Made by a program: the position numbers and the translations under genes
The notes under the pieces: model-generated
Database searches by the model: none
What the model was told of the DNA's origin: nothing
The model's input: the letters and a program-made list of their open reading frames with translations, nothing else
Assembly: GCA_964600025.1 (NCBI GenBank)
Contig: CAZRHJ010000003.1
Location: forward strand, 1-64,000
Reading direction: 5' to 3'
Length of the DNA stretch: 64,000 nucleotides
DNA from: JADFUS01 sp964600025
Lineage (GTDB): Bacteria > Bacteroidota > Bacteroidia > Bacteroidales > Rikenellaceae
Shown here: one piece after another, positions 33,304 to 43,319 of the stretch
Numbering within the stretch: the first letter of the stretch is position 1
Layout of the letters: each line of letters opens with the position of its first letter

Positions 33304-36074
33304 TAAAAACGCATCATTCCGTGCCCCCTTCCCATTCCTCGTTGCGGTGAAGAACCAGAGGTTCTAAGTCCTTGTGCTTTCAGAGTATTGATTTTGTATT
33401 TCACAGAGAAAGCGACATAACGAGTTAGATTGTTAGAAAATACTGTTTCGATATATTGGTCAGAAGTATTTGTAAATATATTTTGATATTGGTTAAGCAA
33501 ATCATATCCAGATACACGAACTTCAAGTCTATCGTTCAAGAATCTTTTACCAATACCAGCGTTCAGAATATTTTGGTGTCTATCAACATTTGGCGAAGAC
33601 GACAAATAATTGTAACGATAATTATAATCTATATTCAAGAAAAATCCTTTCCAAAATATCCAATCTAATTTCACTTGCACTTCTTGTTCAAAAACATTTA
33701 CTGCACTACTTATATCACTTTTTGAGCGAGTATAGTCAGAACTTGTTCCAATAGTAAAATCTAACTCGGGTGTTATATTACTCAACAATTTAAGGTTCAA
33801 GCCTACTGCATTGTTCATTGTAAAATATTTTGTACCATCTTGGATAGAAGGAAATCTATCAAACTCATATTCCACCTCAGTGTTCAAAGTACTTTTAATA
33901 CCTTTTAGAGGCAAAGAATACTCCGAAGACAAACTCATATTCCACATACCGTCTAAGTTTTCGTAAGTCTGTATTCTTGCACCTTTTTGAACTAAAACAC
34001 CATCAATCACCTCATCAGCCTGAACAACTCGGGTGTTTTGTGCAAAATAATCCTGAGTGTTTGTTACTCTTGCAAACAACATCAAACTTGTAGATTTTTC
34101 GATATTAGACGAACGATACATAAAGTTAAGATTTGTACGATATGCTTGGTCAAGATTAGAGTTACCCATAACCAAAAAACTTGGATTTGAAACATCAAGC
34201 ACATCTTGCAGTTGATTAATCGAAGGTAAAACTGAATTACTACGAAGCATAACCCTCATAAATTTAGATTTTGAAGGGCGGAAGAAATAAACAGAGAATA
34301 CCTCTGGGGCATTATAAGAATATTTCTCGATAGGTTCTATAAGAGGATAAGTACGTTGGTCTTGCAAAGCAGAGTATTTGTAACTTAATCCAATATTCAG
34401 ATTATGAATATTATTTTTGTTGTAAGTATAACCCAAAGTAACTTTATTGTTAAGGTAATCACGCTCAAAAGTATTAGACAAATCATCATTAATATCTGTA
34501 AAAGAAGATGTTAGTGCGTCCCAAGCATAAGTTTTTTTGTCGCTATCGCTCCAATCATACGAAACACCATATCTAAGCGACAGACCACCAAATTTACCAA
34601 TTCGTTGAGTCAATCCCAAATTAAAATCAAGATTATTTGAATTTGCTAAATCTCTAATCTTTTGGTTCGACACAGAATCTTGCCAATTATCATTTGCATA
34701 TTTCAGAATATTATTTTCTAAAAACTGGGTACTTTCGTCATTCGAGAACGAACCTCTAAAACTTGAAGTAAAGAAAGTTTTTGGAGAGAAGTTATGAAAC
34801 CACATTATATGCGGATTTATTCTATAATTTGATGATTCAGATACGCTTTTTGAACTTGTAGTTGTATTGAGTTTCTCGTCAGCAAATTTATTTTCTGTAA
34901 CAGAAAATTTGTTTTGTTCACGAGAAGTATAAGTAAACGATGGACGAATAATCAATTTATTATTGGCATTTAATTTTTGCTCATACCAAACATTAAGACG
35001 ATGCGTATTGGTAAGCAGATTTGAAGTATCAGCAATTAACATAGTACTATTGTCGGCAGTAAAAGTTCGGTTGGTAAGCGAAAGAGCATCATTATCTTTG
35101 CGATTATAAATATAGTTTACCGAAAAACTACCATCTTTAATTTGTCTATCATAATTAAATTTTGCACCTATTTGACTACTCAAACCATTTTGGCTACCAC
35201 CTCCATAGAATCCTCGTTGTGAAACAGGATTCGCATTTATGTTATTAGCTCCCAAACCAATATTAATCACATCTTTTTGAGTAAATATATTTGTATTCGC
35301 ACTTCCAGTATAATAGTTTTTATCGCCATAACCATAAGCACCATAATACTCTCCCAAAACAGCACTTTTTTGTTTGGTTTTCGTAACAATATTAATAGTT
35401 TTGACACGTGAACCGTCATCAAATCCAGTAAATTTAGATTCATCGGATTGGTCGTCGATATACTGTATTGATTCAACAATATTTGCAGGAAGTGAGTTTA
35501 AGGCAGTAGCTGCATCATTTCTGAAATAGTTTTTACCATCTACCAAAACTTTTGCAATAGCCTCTCCTTCTTTGGAAACAGTACCGTCAGACGATTGTTT
35601 AAAGCCCGGCATTTTTGCCAACAAATCCCCTGCCGAAGCATCAGGATTGGTCTTGTATGCACCAGCATTATATTGTGTTGTATCGCCTTTTATCTCCGCA
35701 ACAGGAGCAGAACCATAAACAATAATTTCCTTGACTTTTAGGGCTGTACTAAGCACAATGGGAGTAGACAAAATAAAAGTCTGAGAAGTAGGTTTAACAA
35801 TCACTTTCATATTTTGATAACCTGCATACTCAACTAATAAATTGTTATCTACGCCATATTTGAGATTACGTAGAACAAACTCTCCTTTGTCATCTGTAAT
35901 CACCCCAGCTCCCGTAACTGTGTCTTTAATAATAATTGCTCCAACGAGTGGTTGTTTGGTGATTTCGTCAATCACAACACCTTTAATAGTTGATTTTTGG
36001 TTTTGTGCATAAGCTCCAAGGCTTATATTTACAAACAAAACACAAATAATAAGTTTGATAAAGTTAGTATTCAT
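33303..36074 (-). CDS. Outer-membrane receptor-like protein (TonB/OMP_b-brl_3 type)
   Basis: The 923-residue protein has a signal peptide (about 1-23, ending GAYAQ), a carboxypeptidase-regulatory-like domain (about 28-112), a plug-like domain (about 120-235, with GDLLAKMPGFKQSSDG) and a long barrel. The C-terminus is unusual: after the last strand it runs on as a Gly/Met/His-rich tail (PQRGMGRGHGMMRF), which could touch a metal. Family members are outer-membrane proteins of unknown ligand. No partner lipoprotein gene lies beside it. Confidence 0.85.
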   Translation of the reverse strand: MNTNFIKLIICVLFVNISLGAYAQNQKSTIKGVVIDEITKQPLVGAIIIKDTVTGAGVITDDKGEFVLRNLKYGVDNNLLVEYAGYQNMKVIVKPTSQTFILSTPIVLSTALKVKEIIVYGSAPVAEIKGDTTQYNAGAYKTNPDASAGDLLAKMPGFKQSSDGTVSKEGEAIAKVLVDGKNYFRNDAATALNSLPANIVESIQYIDDQSDESKFTGFDDGSRVKTINIVTKTKQKSAVLGEYYGAYGYGDKNYYTGSANTNIFTQKDVINIGLGANNINANPVSQRGFYGGGSQNGLSSQIGAKFNYDRQIKDGSFSVNYIYNRKDNDALSLTNRTFTADNSTMLIADTSNLLTNTHRLNVWYEQKLNANNKLIIRPSFTYTSREQNKFSVTENKFADEKLNTTTSSKSVSESSNYRINPHIMWFHNFSPKTFFTSSFRGSFSNDESTQFLENNILKYANDNWQDSVSNQKIRDLANSNNLDFNLGLTQRIGKFGGLSLRYGVSYDWSDSDKKTYAWDALTSSFTDINDDLSNTFERDYLNNKVTLGYTYNKNNIHNLNIGLSYKYSALQDQRTYPLIEPIEKYSYNAPEVFSVYFFRPSKSKFMRVMLRSNSVLPSINQLQDVLDVSNPSFLVMGNSNLDQAYRTNLNFMYRSSNIEKSTSLMLFARVTNTQDYFAQNTRVVQADEVIDGVLVQKGARIQTYENLDGMWNMSLSSEYSLPLKGIKSTLNTEVEYEFDRFPSIQDGTKYFTMNNAVGLNLKLLSNITPELDFTIGTSSDYTRSKSDISSAVNVFEQEVQVKLDWIFWKGFFLNIDYNYRYNYLSSSPNVDRHQNILNAGIGKRFLNDRLEVRVSGYDLLNQYQNIFTNTSDQYIETVFSNNLTRYVAFSVKYKINTLKAQGLRTSGSSPQRGMGRGHGMMRF

Positions 36075-36212
36075 TGCTATTAGTTTATTAAATTCTTTAT
36101 TAGTTTGAGTACAAATAAAGATAAAAGTTAAATTTAGGATAAAAAAAAGATTTCTCTTTTGATGTATTACAAAAATAATTACCTTTACAAAAAATATTAA
36201 AACCGTTAAAAT

Positions 36213-37610
36213 ATGTTACTATCTGTACTATTACCTATTATCTTCATAATCGGAATTATTCTGATTGCAATGGAAGACAAAACTAAAATCAATAAAGCTG
36301 CCATAGCGACAGGAATGGCTATTATAATGTGGGGCTTTGTACTATCGCACATCTCAACACTTGTAGGAGTTGTAGATAAAAACGTAATGGAAGTTTTTAT
36401 CAAAAACAACAATTTGCTTGGTGTTTCGGCAGAAGAGGGAACTTACCAATTTTTCAAGGATATTCTATTGATAGATAAATTGGGCGAAGTTGCTACAACA
36501 ATTTTCTTTGTAATGGCAACTATGGTAATTATCGAACTAATCGACAACAATGGTGGATTTAGAGTAATTACCGAAAACATTAAGATTAGAGACAAACGCA
36601 AATTATTGTGGGTGATTGCATTCCTATCATTTTTCATTTCTGCACTTCTTGATAATATTGCCGCAGCAGTTGTGATTATCGCACTACTTCGCAAACTATT
36701 GACAGAACAAAAAGACAGATGGATATTTGCTTGTACAACTATCATTGCAGCCAACGCTGGTGGTTCGTGGTCGCCTATCGGTGATGTTACAACAATATTA
36801 TTGTGGTCGAGCAAACACATTACTGCCCTACACCAAATATCTTATGTATTTATCCCAGCACTTGTAAATATGGCTATCCCAGTATATTTAGCTACTAAGT
36901 TTTTCAAAAAGGGAGAAATGCTTCCAGAGTTTAGCAATGAAAAAGAAATTATTGCTTGTAAACGTAAGTATTTCGGTGGTTTGATTATGGTAATGGGAGT
37001 TTTATCACTTGCAATGGTTCCAGTGTTTACAGAACTTACAGGTCTTCCACCGTTTATGGGTGTATTATTTGGACTTACAATCCTTTGGATATTCACAGAT
37101 AGTGTTTATGGACGTGCACCAATCAGCGAACATCACAAAATGTCTGTTATCAAAATGTTTGCACGTATTGATATGGCAACAATAATGTTTTTCTTTGGTA
37201 TTTTGATGAGTGTTGCTGCTATTGATTCTGCTGGTATTTTGAAAGAGCTTGGAGATTCTGTTTCTGGTGTTATTTCAGAGCCATTACTAATAAGTTTCAT
37301 AGTTGGTATTTGTTCTTCATTTGTGGACAACGTTGCACTTGTGGCAGCCACAATGGGTATGTATCCACTTGCAGATGCAAGTGCAGTAGGTATGGCAGCA
37401 AACTTTGTTGCAGATAGCGAGTTTTGGACTTTCTTGGCATACTGTGGCGTAACTGGCGGTAGTATTTTGATTATCGGCTCAGCTACTGGCGTTACAGTAA
37501 TGGGTATGGAGGGAGTATCTTTTATGTACTACCTAAAACGTTTCTCACTATTGGCATTAGCAGGATATATTGCAGGAGCTGCTTGTTTCCTTGTTCTAAA
37601 TGTTTTATAA
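36213..37610 (+). CDS. nhaD: NhaD-type Na+/H+ antiporter
   Basis: The 465-residue protein has about twelve helices in the ArsB/NhaD fold. Signatures seen are SFFISALLDNIAAAVV (about 136-151), ANAGGSWSPIGDVTT (about 181-195) and SSFVDNVALVAATMG (near 370). It exports Na+ or Li+ for H+ at alkaline pH. A poor -7 (TACCTTTA, 36180) precedes it and a clean terminator follows at 37634. Confidence 0.93.
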   Translation: MLLSVLLPIIFIIGIILIAMEDKTKINKAAIATGMAIIMWGFVLSHISTLVGVVDKNVMEVFIKNNNLLGVSAEEGTYQFFKDILLIDKLGEVATTIFFVMATMVIIELIDNNGGFRVITENIKIRDKRKLLWVIAFLSFFISALLDNIAAAVVIIALLRKLLTEQKDRWIFACTTIIAANAGGSWSPIGDVTTILLWSSKHITALHQISYVFIPALVNMAIPVYLATKFFKKGEMLPEFSNEKEIIACKRKYFGGLIMVMGVLSLAMVPVFTELTGLPPFMGVLFGLTILWIFTDSVYGRAPISEHHKMSVIKMFARIDMATIMFFFGILMSVAAIDSAGILKELGDSVSGVISEPLLISFIVGICSSFVDNVALVAATMGMYPLADASAVGMAANFVADSEFWTFLAYCGVTGGSILIIGSATGVTVMGMEGVSFMYYLKRFSLLALAGYIAGAACFLVLNVL

Positions 37611-37633
37611 CAAATAAAATTTCAAACATAATT

Positions 37634-37668
37634 AATCACATTGCATAGTATTATGCAATGTGATTTTG
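37634..37668 (+). terminator. Intrinsic terminator after nhaD
   Basis: AATCACATTGCATA (37634-37647) and TATGCAATGTGATT (37652-37665) form a perfect 14-bp hairpin followed by T-rich sequence. Confidence 0.88.
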
Positions 37669-37783
37669 TACTAAAAGACCACATAATAAGAATTTTAAAT
37701 TCAAATTGGCACAAATATTGGTATTATTTTCTATATTTTTGGTCTAAACAGCGTTTCAAATAAAATATTACATAATTTGTATG

Positions 37784-37791
37784 TAAATTTG
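37784..37791 (+). promoter_or_regulatory. -7 box of the efflux operon
   Basis: TAAATTTG matches TAnnTTTG, about 33 bases before the ATG at 37824. No good -33. Confidence 0.45.
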
Positions 37792-37823
37792 CAAACAGAA
37801 ATAAATAAAACAGTATAAAACTA

Positions 37824-39242
37824 ATGAGAATCAAATGTATTTTTACGGCATTTATATTTAGCCTTATGGCTTTTGCGTCGATGGCACAAGAGTCTAATCG
37901 CTACATATATTTTAGCGATGCGTTGAGCTTAGCGAATGCTCAAAATCTTAATTTAGTTGCAAATGAGTACGAACACTCTGCCCTACTTTTAGACAAGAAA
38001 GCAGCAGCAGGTTTGCGTTCGCCTCAATTTGGACTTATGGCAAATTATTCAATTATGTCCCAAAATATTGGTTTTGATTTCAATGGATTAAAAGCTCCTG
38101 TGGGAGGTATTTTAGACAAACTAAACATCAATCCAGCTTTCAAACCACTTATAAAGGATTTAATGTCAAAGCCTTGGGAACTTACACTTCAAGACAATAA
38201 TTTTGGAGTATTTGGTGCAACAATGGTAGCCCCAATCTATATGGGTGGCAAAATCAATGCTGCGAACAACGCTGCCAAAATCCGTATTCGTGAGAGCGAA
38301 AACAAAAATCAAAAGGACAAATCTGCACTTTACTCAGAATTAGTAGAAAGATATTTTGGACTTGCACTTGCACAACAAGTTGTAAATGTACGTAATGAAG
38401 TATTGGCAGGTATGCAAAAGCACTACAATGATGCTGTTGCTCTCGAAAAAAATGGTATGATTGCCAACGGCGAGAAACTATATGCAGAAATGTTTTTTGA
38501 AAAAGCAAAAACCGAGAAACAAAAATCTTCTCGTGATGTTGCTTCTATCAACACTGCACTCGAAAACACACTAAACGCAAAAGGTAGCTACCAACCTCTT
38601 ACAAATATGTTTATTTTGACGACGGTTGAGCCATTAGACTATTTTGTAAATTACGCAATGCAAAATAGCCCAATCCTAAAACAAGTAGATTTCAAGAAAG
38701 AATTAGCAGAACAACAAGTCAAAGCAAAACTTTCGGAATTACTGCCAACAGTTTCGGCAATAGGTGCAGCAAACATTGTTGATTATCAAGTTACTGACCT
38801 TATTCCACGAGCATTTGTAGGGGTTAATATCAACTACAAACTATTTAACGGAACAAGAAATATTCACGAATACAAATCAGCCAAGGAAACAGTCAAAAGA
38901 GTTGATGTTATCAAACGCAAAGCAGAGTTGGATATAGCAACCTTAATCGAAAAGAATTATAACGATATTCTTTCACTTGCCGAGCAAGTAGAAAGCTACC
39001 AAAAGAATATTGAGTTTGCAGAAGAATATTACAGAGTAAAAACAAAAGCATTTAACGAAGGTATGGCATCTTCGTCAGATGTTGTTGATGCTCAACTAAA
39101 CTTAGCGAAATCAAAAATAGAAAGATTGGAATTGGCATACAAATTTGATGTAGCGTTTGCAAAAATGCTCGAAGTTTGTGGTCTTAGCGATAGTTTCCAA
39201 CGCTATATGGTTGGTGTAGGCTCAAAAGCAATTAGTTTTTAA
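37824..39242 (+). CDS. TolC-family outer-membrane efflux protein
   Basis: The 472-residue protein has a signal peptide (1-21, ending SMAQE) and two long helical repeats typical of the TolC channel (about 100-260 and 310-450), with strand regions between. It forms the outer-membrane exit of a tripartite pump. It is the first gene of a four-gene operon with a HlyD adaptor and two ABC-2 permeases. Confidence 0.9.
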   Translation: MRIKCIFTAFIFSLMAFASMAQESNRYIYFSDALSLANAQNLNLVANEYEHSALLLDKKAAAGLRSPQFGLMANYSIMSQNIGFDFNGLKAPVGGILDKLNINPAFKPLIKDLMSKPWELTLQDNNFGVFGATMVAPIYMGGKINAANNAAKIRIRESENKNQKDKSALYSELVERYFGLALAQQVVNVRNEVLAGMQKHYNDAVALEKNGMIANGEKLYAEMFFEKAKTEKQKSSRDVASINTALENTLNAKGSYQPLTNMFILTTVEPLDYFVNYAMQNSPILKQVDFKKELAEQQVKAKLSELLPTVSAIGAANIVDYQVTDLIPRAFVGVNINYKLFNGTRNIHEYKSAKETVKRVDVIKRKAELDIATLIEKNYNDILSLAEQVESYQKNIEFAEEYYRVKTKAFNEGMASSSDVVDAQLNLAKSKIERLELAYKFDVAFAKMLEVCGLSDSFQRYMVGVGSKAISF

Positions 39243-39264
39243 TAGAAAATAAAAATATAATAAT

Positions 39265-40242
39265 ATGAATAAGAAAGCATTAACAGTAATCTTAATTCTT
39301 GTAGGTTTTATAGTACTTACAATCGGAGGAACTTCATTGTTGCGTAGCGAGAAAGTTACAACAATCCAAGGCGAAGTTGAATTAACAGAATCAAAAATAT
39401 CTTCTAAACTTCCAGGAAGAATAGAAAATATGAAAGTTAAAGAGGGCGATAAAGTTAGCAAAAATGATTTTTTGTATGCTATCACAACTCCCGAAATAGA
39501 CGCAAAAATGGCACAAGTACAAGCTGTTAGACAAGCTGCAAAAGCTCAGAAACAAAAAGCAGATGTAGGTGCAAGAAAACAAACTATTGGAAGTGCAAAA
39601 AACCTATGGAACAAAGCTGAGGCAGGTAGAGAATTTGCACAAAAAAGCTATAATAGAGTTGAAAACTTATACAAAGAGGGAGTTGTTCCACAACAAAAAC
39701 TTGACGAAGTAAAAGCTCAATTAGAGGTAGCAAATGCAAACGCAAATGCTGCAAAATTGCAGTACGAAATGGCAGTCGAGGGAGCTCAAAAAGAAGACAA
39801 AATGGCAGCCACAGCACTTGTTGCACAAGCTGACGGTGCAGTCAAAGAAGTTGAGTCATATTTGGCAGAAGCATCACAATATGCACCATTCGACGGTGAA
39901 ATATCAAAAATCATTGCACAAAACGGCGAATTAGTAGGCACAGGTCTGCCAGTTATCACTGTTGTAGATATTGAAAACCCTTGGTTTGTATTCAACGTAA
40001 AAGAAACTTTGTTACCAAAAATGAAACAAGGCGACAAAGTAATGGTTTACGTTCCAGCATTGGACAAAGATATTGAAATTGAAATTACAAGTATAGCCGT
40101 ACAAGCAGATTATGCAACTTGGACAGCTACACGTTCTATTGGCACTTTCGACGTTAGAACATTTGAGGTTAAAGCCTACCCTACTCAAAAAACAAGCGAA
40201 TTAAGAGCAGGAATGACTTGTGTTTTCACATTAGACAAATAG
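39265..40242 (+). CDS. HlyD/EmrA-type periplasmic adaptor
   Basis: The 325-residue protein has an N-terminal membrane anchor (about 5-26), a biotinyl-lipoyl half (SKLPGRIENMKVKEGDKVSK, about 48-67), a long Ala/Lys-rich coiled-coil hairpin (about 80-200) and a second lipoyl half (about 205-235). It bridges the inner-membrane permeases and the TolC-like channel. Confidence 0.9.
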   Translation: MNKKALTVILILVGFIVLTIGGTSLLRSEKVTTIQGEVELTESKISSKLPGRIENMKVKEGDKVSKNDFLYAITTPEIDAKMAQVQAVRQAAKAQKQKADVGARKQTIGSAKNLWNKAEAGREFAQKSYNRVENLYKEGVVPQQKLDEVKAQLEVANANANAAKLQYEMAVEGAQKEDKMAATALVAQADGAVKEVESYLAEASQYAPFDGEISKIIAQNGELVGTGLPVITVVDIENPWFVFNVKETLLPKMKQGDKVMVYVPALDKDIEIEITSIAVQADYATWTATRSIGTFDVRTFEVKAYPTQKTSELRAGMTCVFTLDK

Positions 40243-40246
40243 TAAT

Positions 40247-41410
40247 ATGATTAAAGAAAGTAGTTTTTTAAAAGTTATTTGCCGAGAATTTAGGCTACTA
40301 AAACAAAGGAAATCATTTCTTGCAGGAATGATTCTAATACCTTTGGTTAGCTTTGTCTTTTTGCTTACATTTTTTGGTAATAGCGAACTGAGAAAACTAC
40401 CTATTGCAGTAGTAGACAAAGACAACTCTACCCTAACTCGCAAACTGACAAGAATGTATGATGCTACGGCAGGATTACAAGTCAAATATATGCCCCAGAG
40501 TGTTGAAGAGGCAAAACAAATGATGTTTGACGCAAAAGTAGATGCAGTTGTCTATCTTCCCGAAGGAATACAAAAAGACGTATATTCTGGCACAACGGCA
40601 AAACCAATAGTTTGGATTAACGCAACAAGATATTTGGGTTCATCATTGATGTTCAAAGATTTGTTATATACAAGTTATTTGTTTAATGCAGGTGTCGAAA
40701 TGCAACTTTTGACTTCCTCAGGCAAAAGCCCATCAGAGGCTTATGGTTTGGCAGTTCCAATCAAATACGAAAAACACGTTTTGTTTAACCCATATCTATC
40801 CTATGGTTACTATCTGATATCTCCATTCAATATGCTATTTTTATTGATTTGTGCTATCACTTGGACACTATTTAGCGTTGGATTGGAATACAAAGAACAA
40901 ACGGCACAAGATTGGTTAGACACTGCGGGAGGTTCGCCCTATACAGCGGTTTTTGCAAAAATATTACCCTATACCCTATATTTTTCAATGTTTTTTGTAG
41001 TGGCAAATTTTGTAATATATGCTATTTACAAAGCACCACTAAATGACAGTATTTGGGAACTTTCATTATTAGGATTTTTAGTAATTTTTGCATACCAAGC
41101 AGTAGGTTTAATTTTCTTTGTTTTGGCTAAAAAATTAATGGTTGCTATGTCGTTTTCGGCAGCTATCACAACTATGTCGTTCACAATGGCAGGTTTGACT
41201 TTTCCGTTGATAGCAATGGCAAAACCAATATACTATTTGGCTCATTTATTCCCATATACTTACTATATCGAGGGTTATGTGGATATATTGAGAGGCTCAC
41301 CACAAGGAGCAATTCTAAAAATGATAGCTGTACTGCTTATCTATACAGTTATTGTTATAGTGGTAACTCCTTTTATCGTAAAACGCACCTTAAACCCATA
41401 TAATGAATAA
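40247..41410 (+). CDS. ABC-2 type permease (first of two)
   Basis: The 387-residue protein has one N-terminal helix, a large periplasmic domain (about 50-190) with PIAVVDKDNSTLTRKLTRMY, and five or six C-terminal helices. This is the ABC2_membrane_3 arrangement (YhhJ/YbhS-like). It begins 4 bases after the adaptor gene. No ATPase is encoded in the operon, so a shared or distant ATPase must serve, or the pump works otherwise. Confidence 0.88.
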   Translation: MIKESSFLKVICREFRLLKQRKSFLAGMILIPLVSFVFLLTFFGNSELRKLPIAVVDKDNSTLTRKLTRMYDATAGLQVKYMPQSVEEAKQMMFDAKVDAVVYLPEGIQKDVYSGTTAKPIVWINATRYLGSSLMFKDLLYTSYLFNAGVEMQLLTSSGKSPSEAYGLAVPIKYEKHVLFNPYLSYGYYLISPFNMLFLLICAITWTLFSVGLEYKEQTAQDWLDTAGGSPYTAVFAKILPYTLYFSMFFVVANFVIYAIYKAPLNDSIWELSLLGFLVIFAYQAVGLIFFVLAKKLMVAMSFSAAITTMSFTMAGLTFPLIAMAKPIYYLAHLFPYTYYIEGYVDILRGSPQGAILKMIAVLLIYTVIVIVVTPFIVKRTLNPYNE

Positions 41411-41415
41411 AAGCT

Positions 41416-42591
41416 ATGAATAAGATAATTAAATATTTAGAAGATATATTCTGCTCTATTCGTAACGAAGCAAATATAGTTTTTGGGGACTTTGGTATAT
41501 TTTTGATAACTGCACTTGCAATAGTAATCTACGGATTTTTGTACTCATATTCTTACTCCACAGAAATTCTCGAAAAAACTCCTGTGGCAGTAGTAGATAA
41601 TGACAATTCAAAATACAGTAGAGAGTTTATCCAACGCCTTTCGCACACCCAAAACGTTGAAGTGAGCTATGAGCCACAAGATTTGAAAGAGGCAGAGGAG
41701 CTTATGTACGACCGCAAGGTATATGGGATATTATATTTCAAAAAGGGTTTTGAAAAAGATATAATGAATGGTAAAACAGGTAATTTTGCTATTTACGCCG
41801 ACGGCAGTTATTTCTTAGCATACAAACAAGTATTTATTGCGGCCAATTTTGTTATGATGGAAATGTCAAAACAAATTAATGATTTCAGATACTCAATGGC
41901 TGGTATGCCCCACCAAAAAGCAGAGTTTTTGAGCCGACCAATAGATATGCAACATCAACTTTTGTATAACAGATATCAGGGTTATGGTTCATTCCTTATG
42001 CCAGCAATATTAATGCTTATCATACAACAGACTATTTTGATGTCTTGCGGTATGGTTGCAGGTAAAATTCGTGAAAAAAACTGGCAGAAAGATATATATT
42101 ACTCTCCTGACGGCAGAAAATACAATTCAAGCTCAATTATCATAGGCAAAGCAATTTTCCTATGTATTGTAAACATTCCTCTTTGGGCATTTGTAATGAC
42201 TTATATATATACTATATTTGGTCTTCCTGCACTTGGAAACATTTGGGAAGTTATGGCACTTATCATTCCATATATCCTATCATCTACATTCTTGGGCTTG
42301 GGTATGGCAACATTCTACAAATATCGTGAATCTGTAATACTGTATATGTTCTTTACATCTATTGTGTTTTTGCTCTTGACAGGCGTTTCGTGGCCACAAT
42401 CTGGTATGCCAGAGTTAATGGTATGGTTCTCCTACCTAATCCCATCAACAAGTGCTGTAAACGGATTTATTTGGCTACAAACAATGGGAGCAAATATGTC
42501 AAACATAAGCAATTTTTATTGGATACTTTGGGCATTAACTGCTGTATTCTTTATATTTGCACTTATATGTTACCGCAAAAGAATAAAATAA
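41416..42591 (+). CDS. ABC-2 type permease (second of two)
   Basis: The 391-residue paralogue of the preceding protein has the same layout (PVAVVDNDNSKYSREFIQRL near residue 55) and begins 5 bases after it. Two permeases suggest a heterodimeric channel. A MITE-like element begins immediately after its stop. Confidence 0.88.
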   Translation: MNKIIKYLEDIFCSIRNEANIVFGDFGIFLITALAIVIYGFLYSYSYSTEILEKTPVAVVDNDNSKYSREFIQRLSHTQNVEVSYEPQDLKEAEELMYDRKVYGILYFKKGFEKDIMNGKTGNFAIYADGSYFLAYKQVFIAANFVMMEMSKQINDFRYSMAGMPHQKAEFLSRPIDMQHQLLYNRYQGYGSFLMPAILMLIIQQTILMSCGMVAGKIREKNWQKDIYYSPDGRKYNSSSIIIGKAIFLCIVNIPLWAFVMTYIYTIFGLPALGNIWEVMALIIPYILSSTFLGLGMATFYKYRESVILYMFFTSIVFLLLTGVSWPQSGMPELMVWFSYLIPSTSAVNGFIWLQTMGANMSNISNFYWILWALTAVFFIFALICYRKRIK

Positions 42592-42846
42592 TGTAGCATT
42601 GCGGATTGTTAAACTGAAACTCGCCTATCTTGTCTATTTCACTGATGCTCATAATTCACGTACGCCAGTACGCTACATTATGACCATCAGCAAAATAGCC
42701 TAAGAGATCCGAGTTTATTTGGAGCTTGTATGAATTCTAAAAGATAAAAATTTTAAAAATTATTTTTCCAAACCCCTCACAAATTAAAACACCGTAATAT
42801 ATTGTTGCATAATCTATTGCAATGTTTTTTTTTATCAGACAGCAAT
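42592..42846. mobile_element. MITE-like element, full-length copy
   Basis: The copy runs from AATGTAGCATTGCGG through AAACTCGCCTATCTTGTCTA, the palindrome core CATAATTCACGTACGCCAGT, the left-arm block AATAGCCTAAGAGATCCGAG and the AACACCGTAATA module to TTTTTATCAGACAGCAAT. It lies in reverse orientation to the copy at 23835 and starts at the stop of the second permease gene. Confidence 0.8.
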
Positions 42847-43085
42847 ATAAAATAATGTAGCATTGCGGATTGAAAAACTGAAACTTGCCTATCTTGTTAA
42901 TTCTAAGATAGGCAAGTTTTTTTTGCAGATAGTTCAAAAAACATACAACATAAAAAAGTAGCATTGTCAGCTAAAAACGAAACTCGTATCTCTTAGGCTA
43001 TTTTGCATATATAACGTAGCGTACTGGCGTACGTGAAGCAGAGCAACGGTGAAATAGAAAAGATAGGAAAGTTTCGTTTTTTAAC
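42847..43085. mobile_element. Composite of MITE-like fragments
   Basis: The sequence ATAAAATAATGTAGCATTGCGGATTG from the start of the previous copy is repeated here. It leads into a fresh perfect hairpin AACTTGCCTATCTTGTTA / TAAGATAGGCAAGTTT. A further copy follows at about 42957-43085 with CAGCTAAAAACGAAACTCG and GTAGCGTACTGGCGTACGTG. Nested insertion or recombination between copies is inferred. Confidence 0.7.
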
Positions 43086-43088
43086 AAT

Positions 43089-43175
43089 TATTTCCTCCAT
43101 TTTTGGCAAAAAAGCTAAAAATGGAGGGGAATTAACACTTACAAAAAAGGGTACAAAAACAGGCTTTCGTTACCC
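43089..43175. repeat. Stem-loops between element cluster and BspA gene
   Basis: TTCCTCCATTTTTGGC (43092-43107) pairs with GCTAAAAATGGAGGGGAA (43114-43131), and GGGTA (43149-43153) with TACCC (43171-43175). No ORF overlaps them. The remaining bases to 43250 show nothing I can name. Confidence 0.4.
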
Positions 43176-43251
43176 ATAAATGACAATAAGCGAAACATCT
43201 GGCAAACAAATATTTGGTATTTACAGAAAACAAAGTTATTCAAAATTACAC

Positions 43252-43278
43252 AAAAAAAGGCTCAGCCAAAGCTGAGCC
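43252..43278 (-). terminator. Intrinsic terminator after BspA-like gene
   Basis: GGCTCAGC (43259-43266) and GCTGAGCC (43271-43278) form an 8-bp GC-rich stem. On the minus strand it is followed by a run of seven T. Confidence 0.9.
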
Positions 43279-43319
43279 ACAAAAATCAAATTTTTGTAAG
43301 TATGATTACTTAAAACTTA

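Noticed and set aside
42737..42964. 75-codon ORF inside the element cluster
   Set aside because: It crosses the boundary between two element copies and has no recognisable domain.
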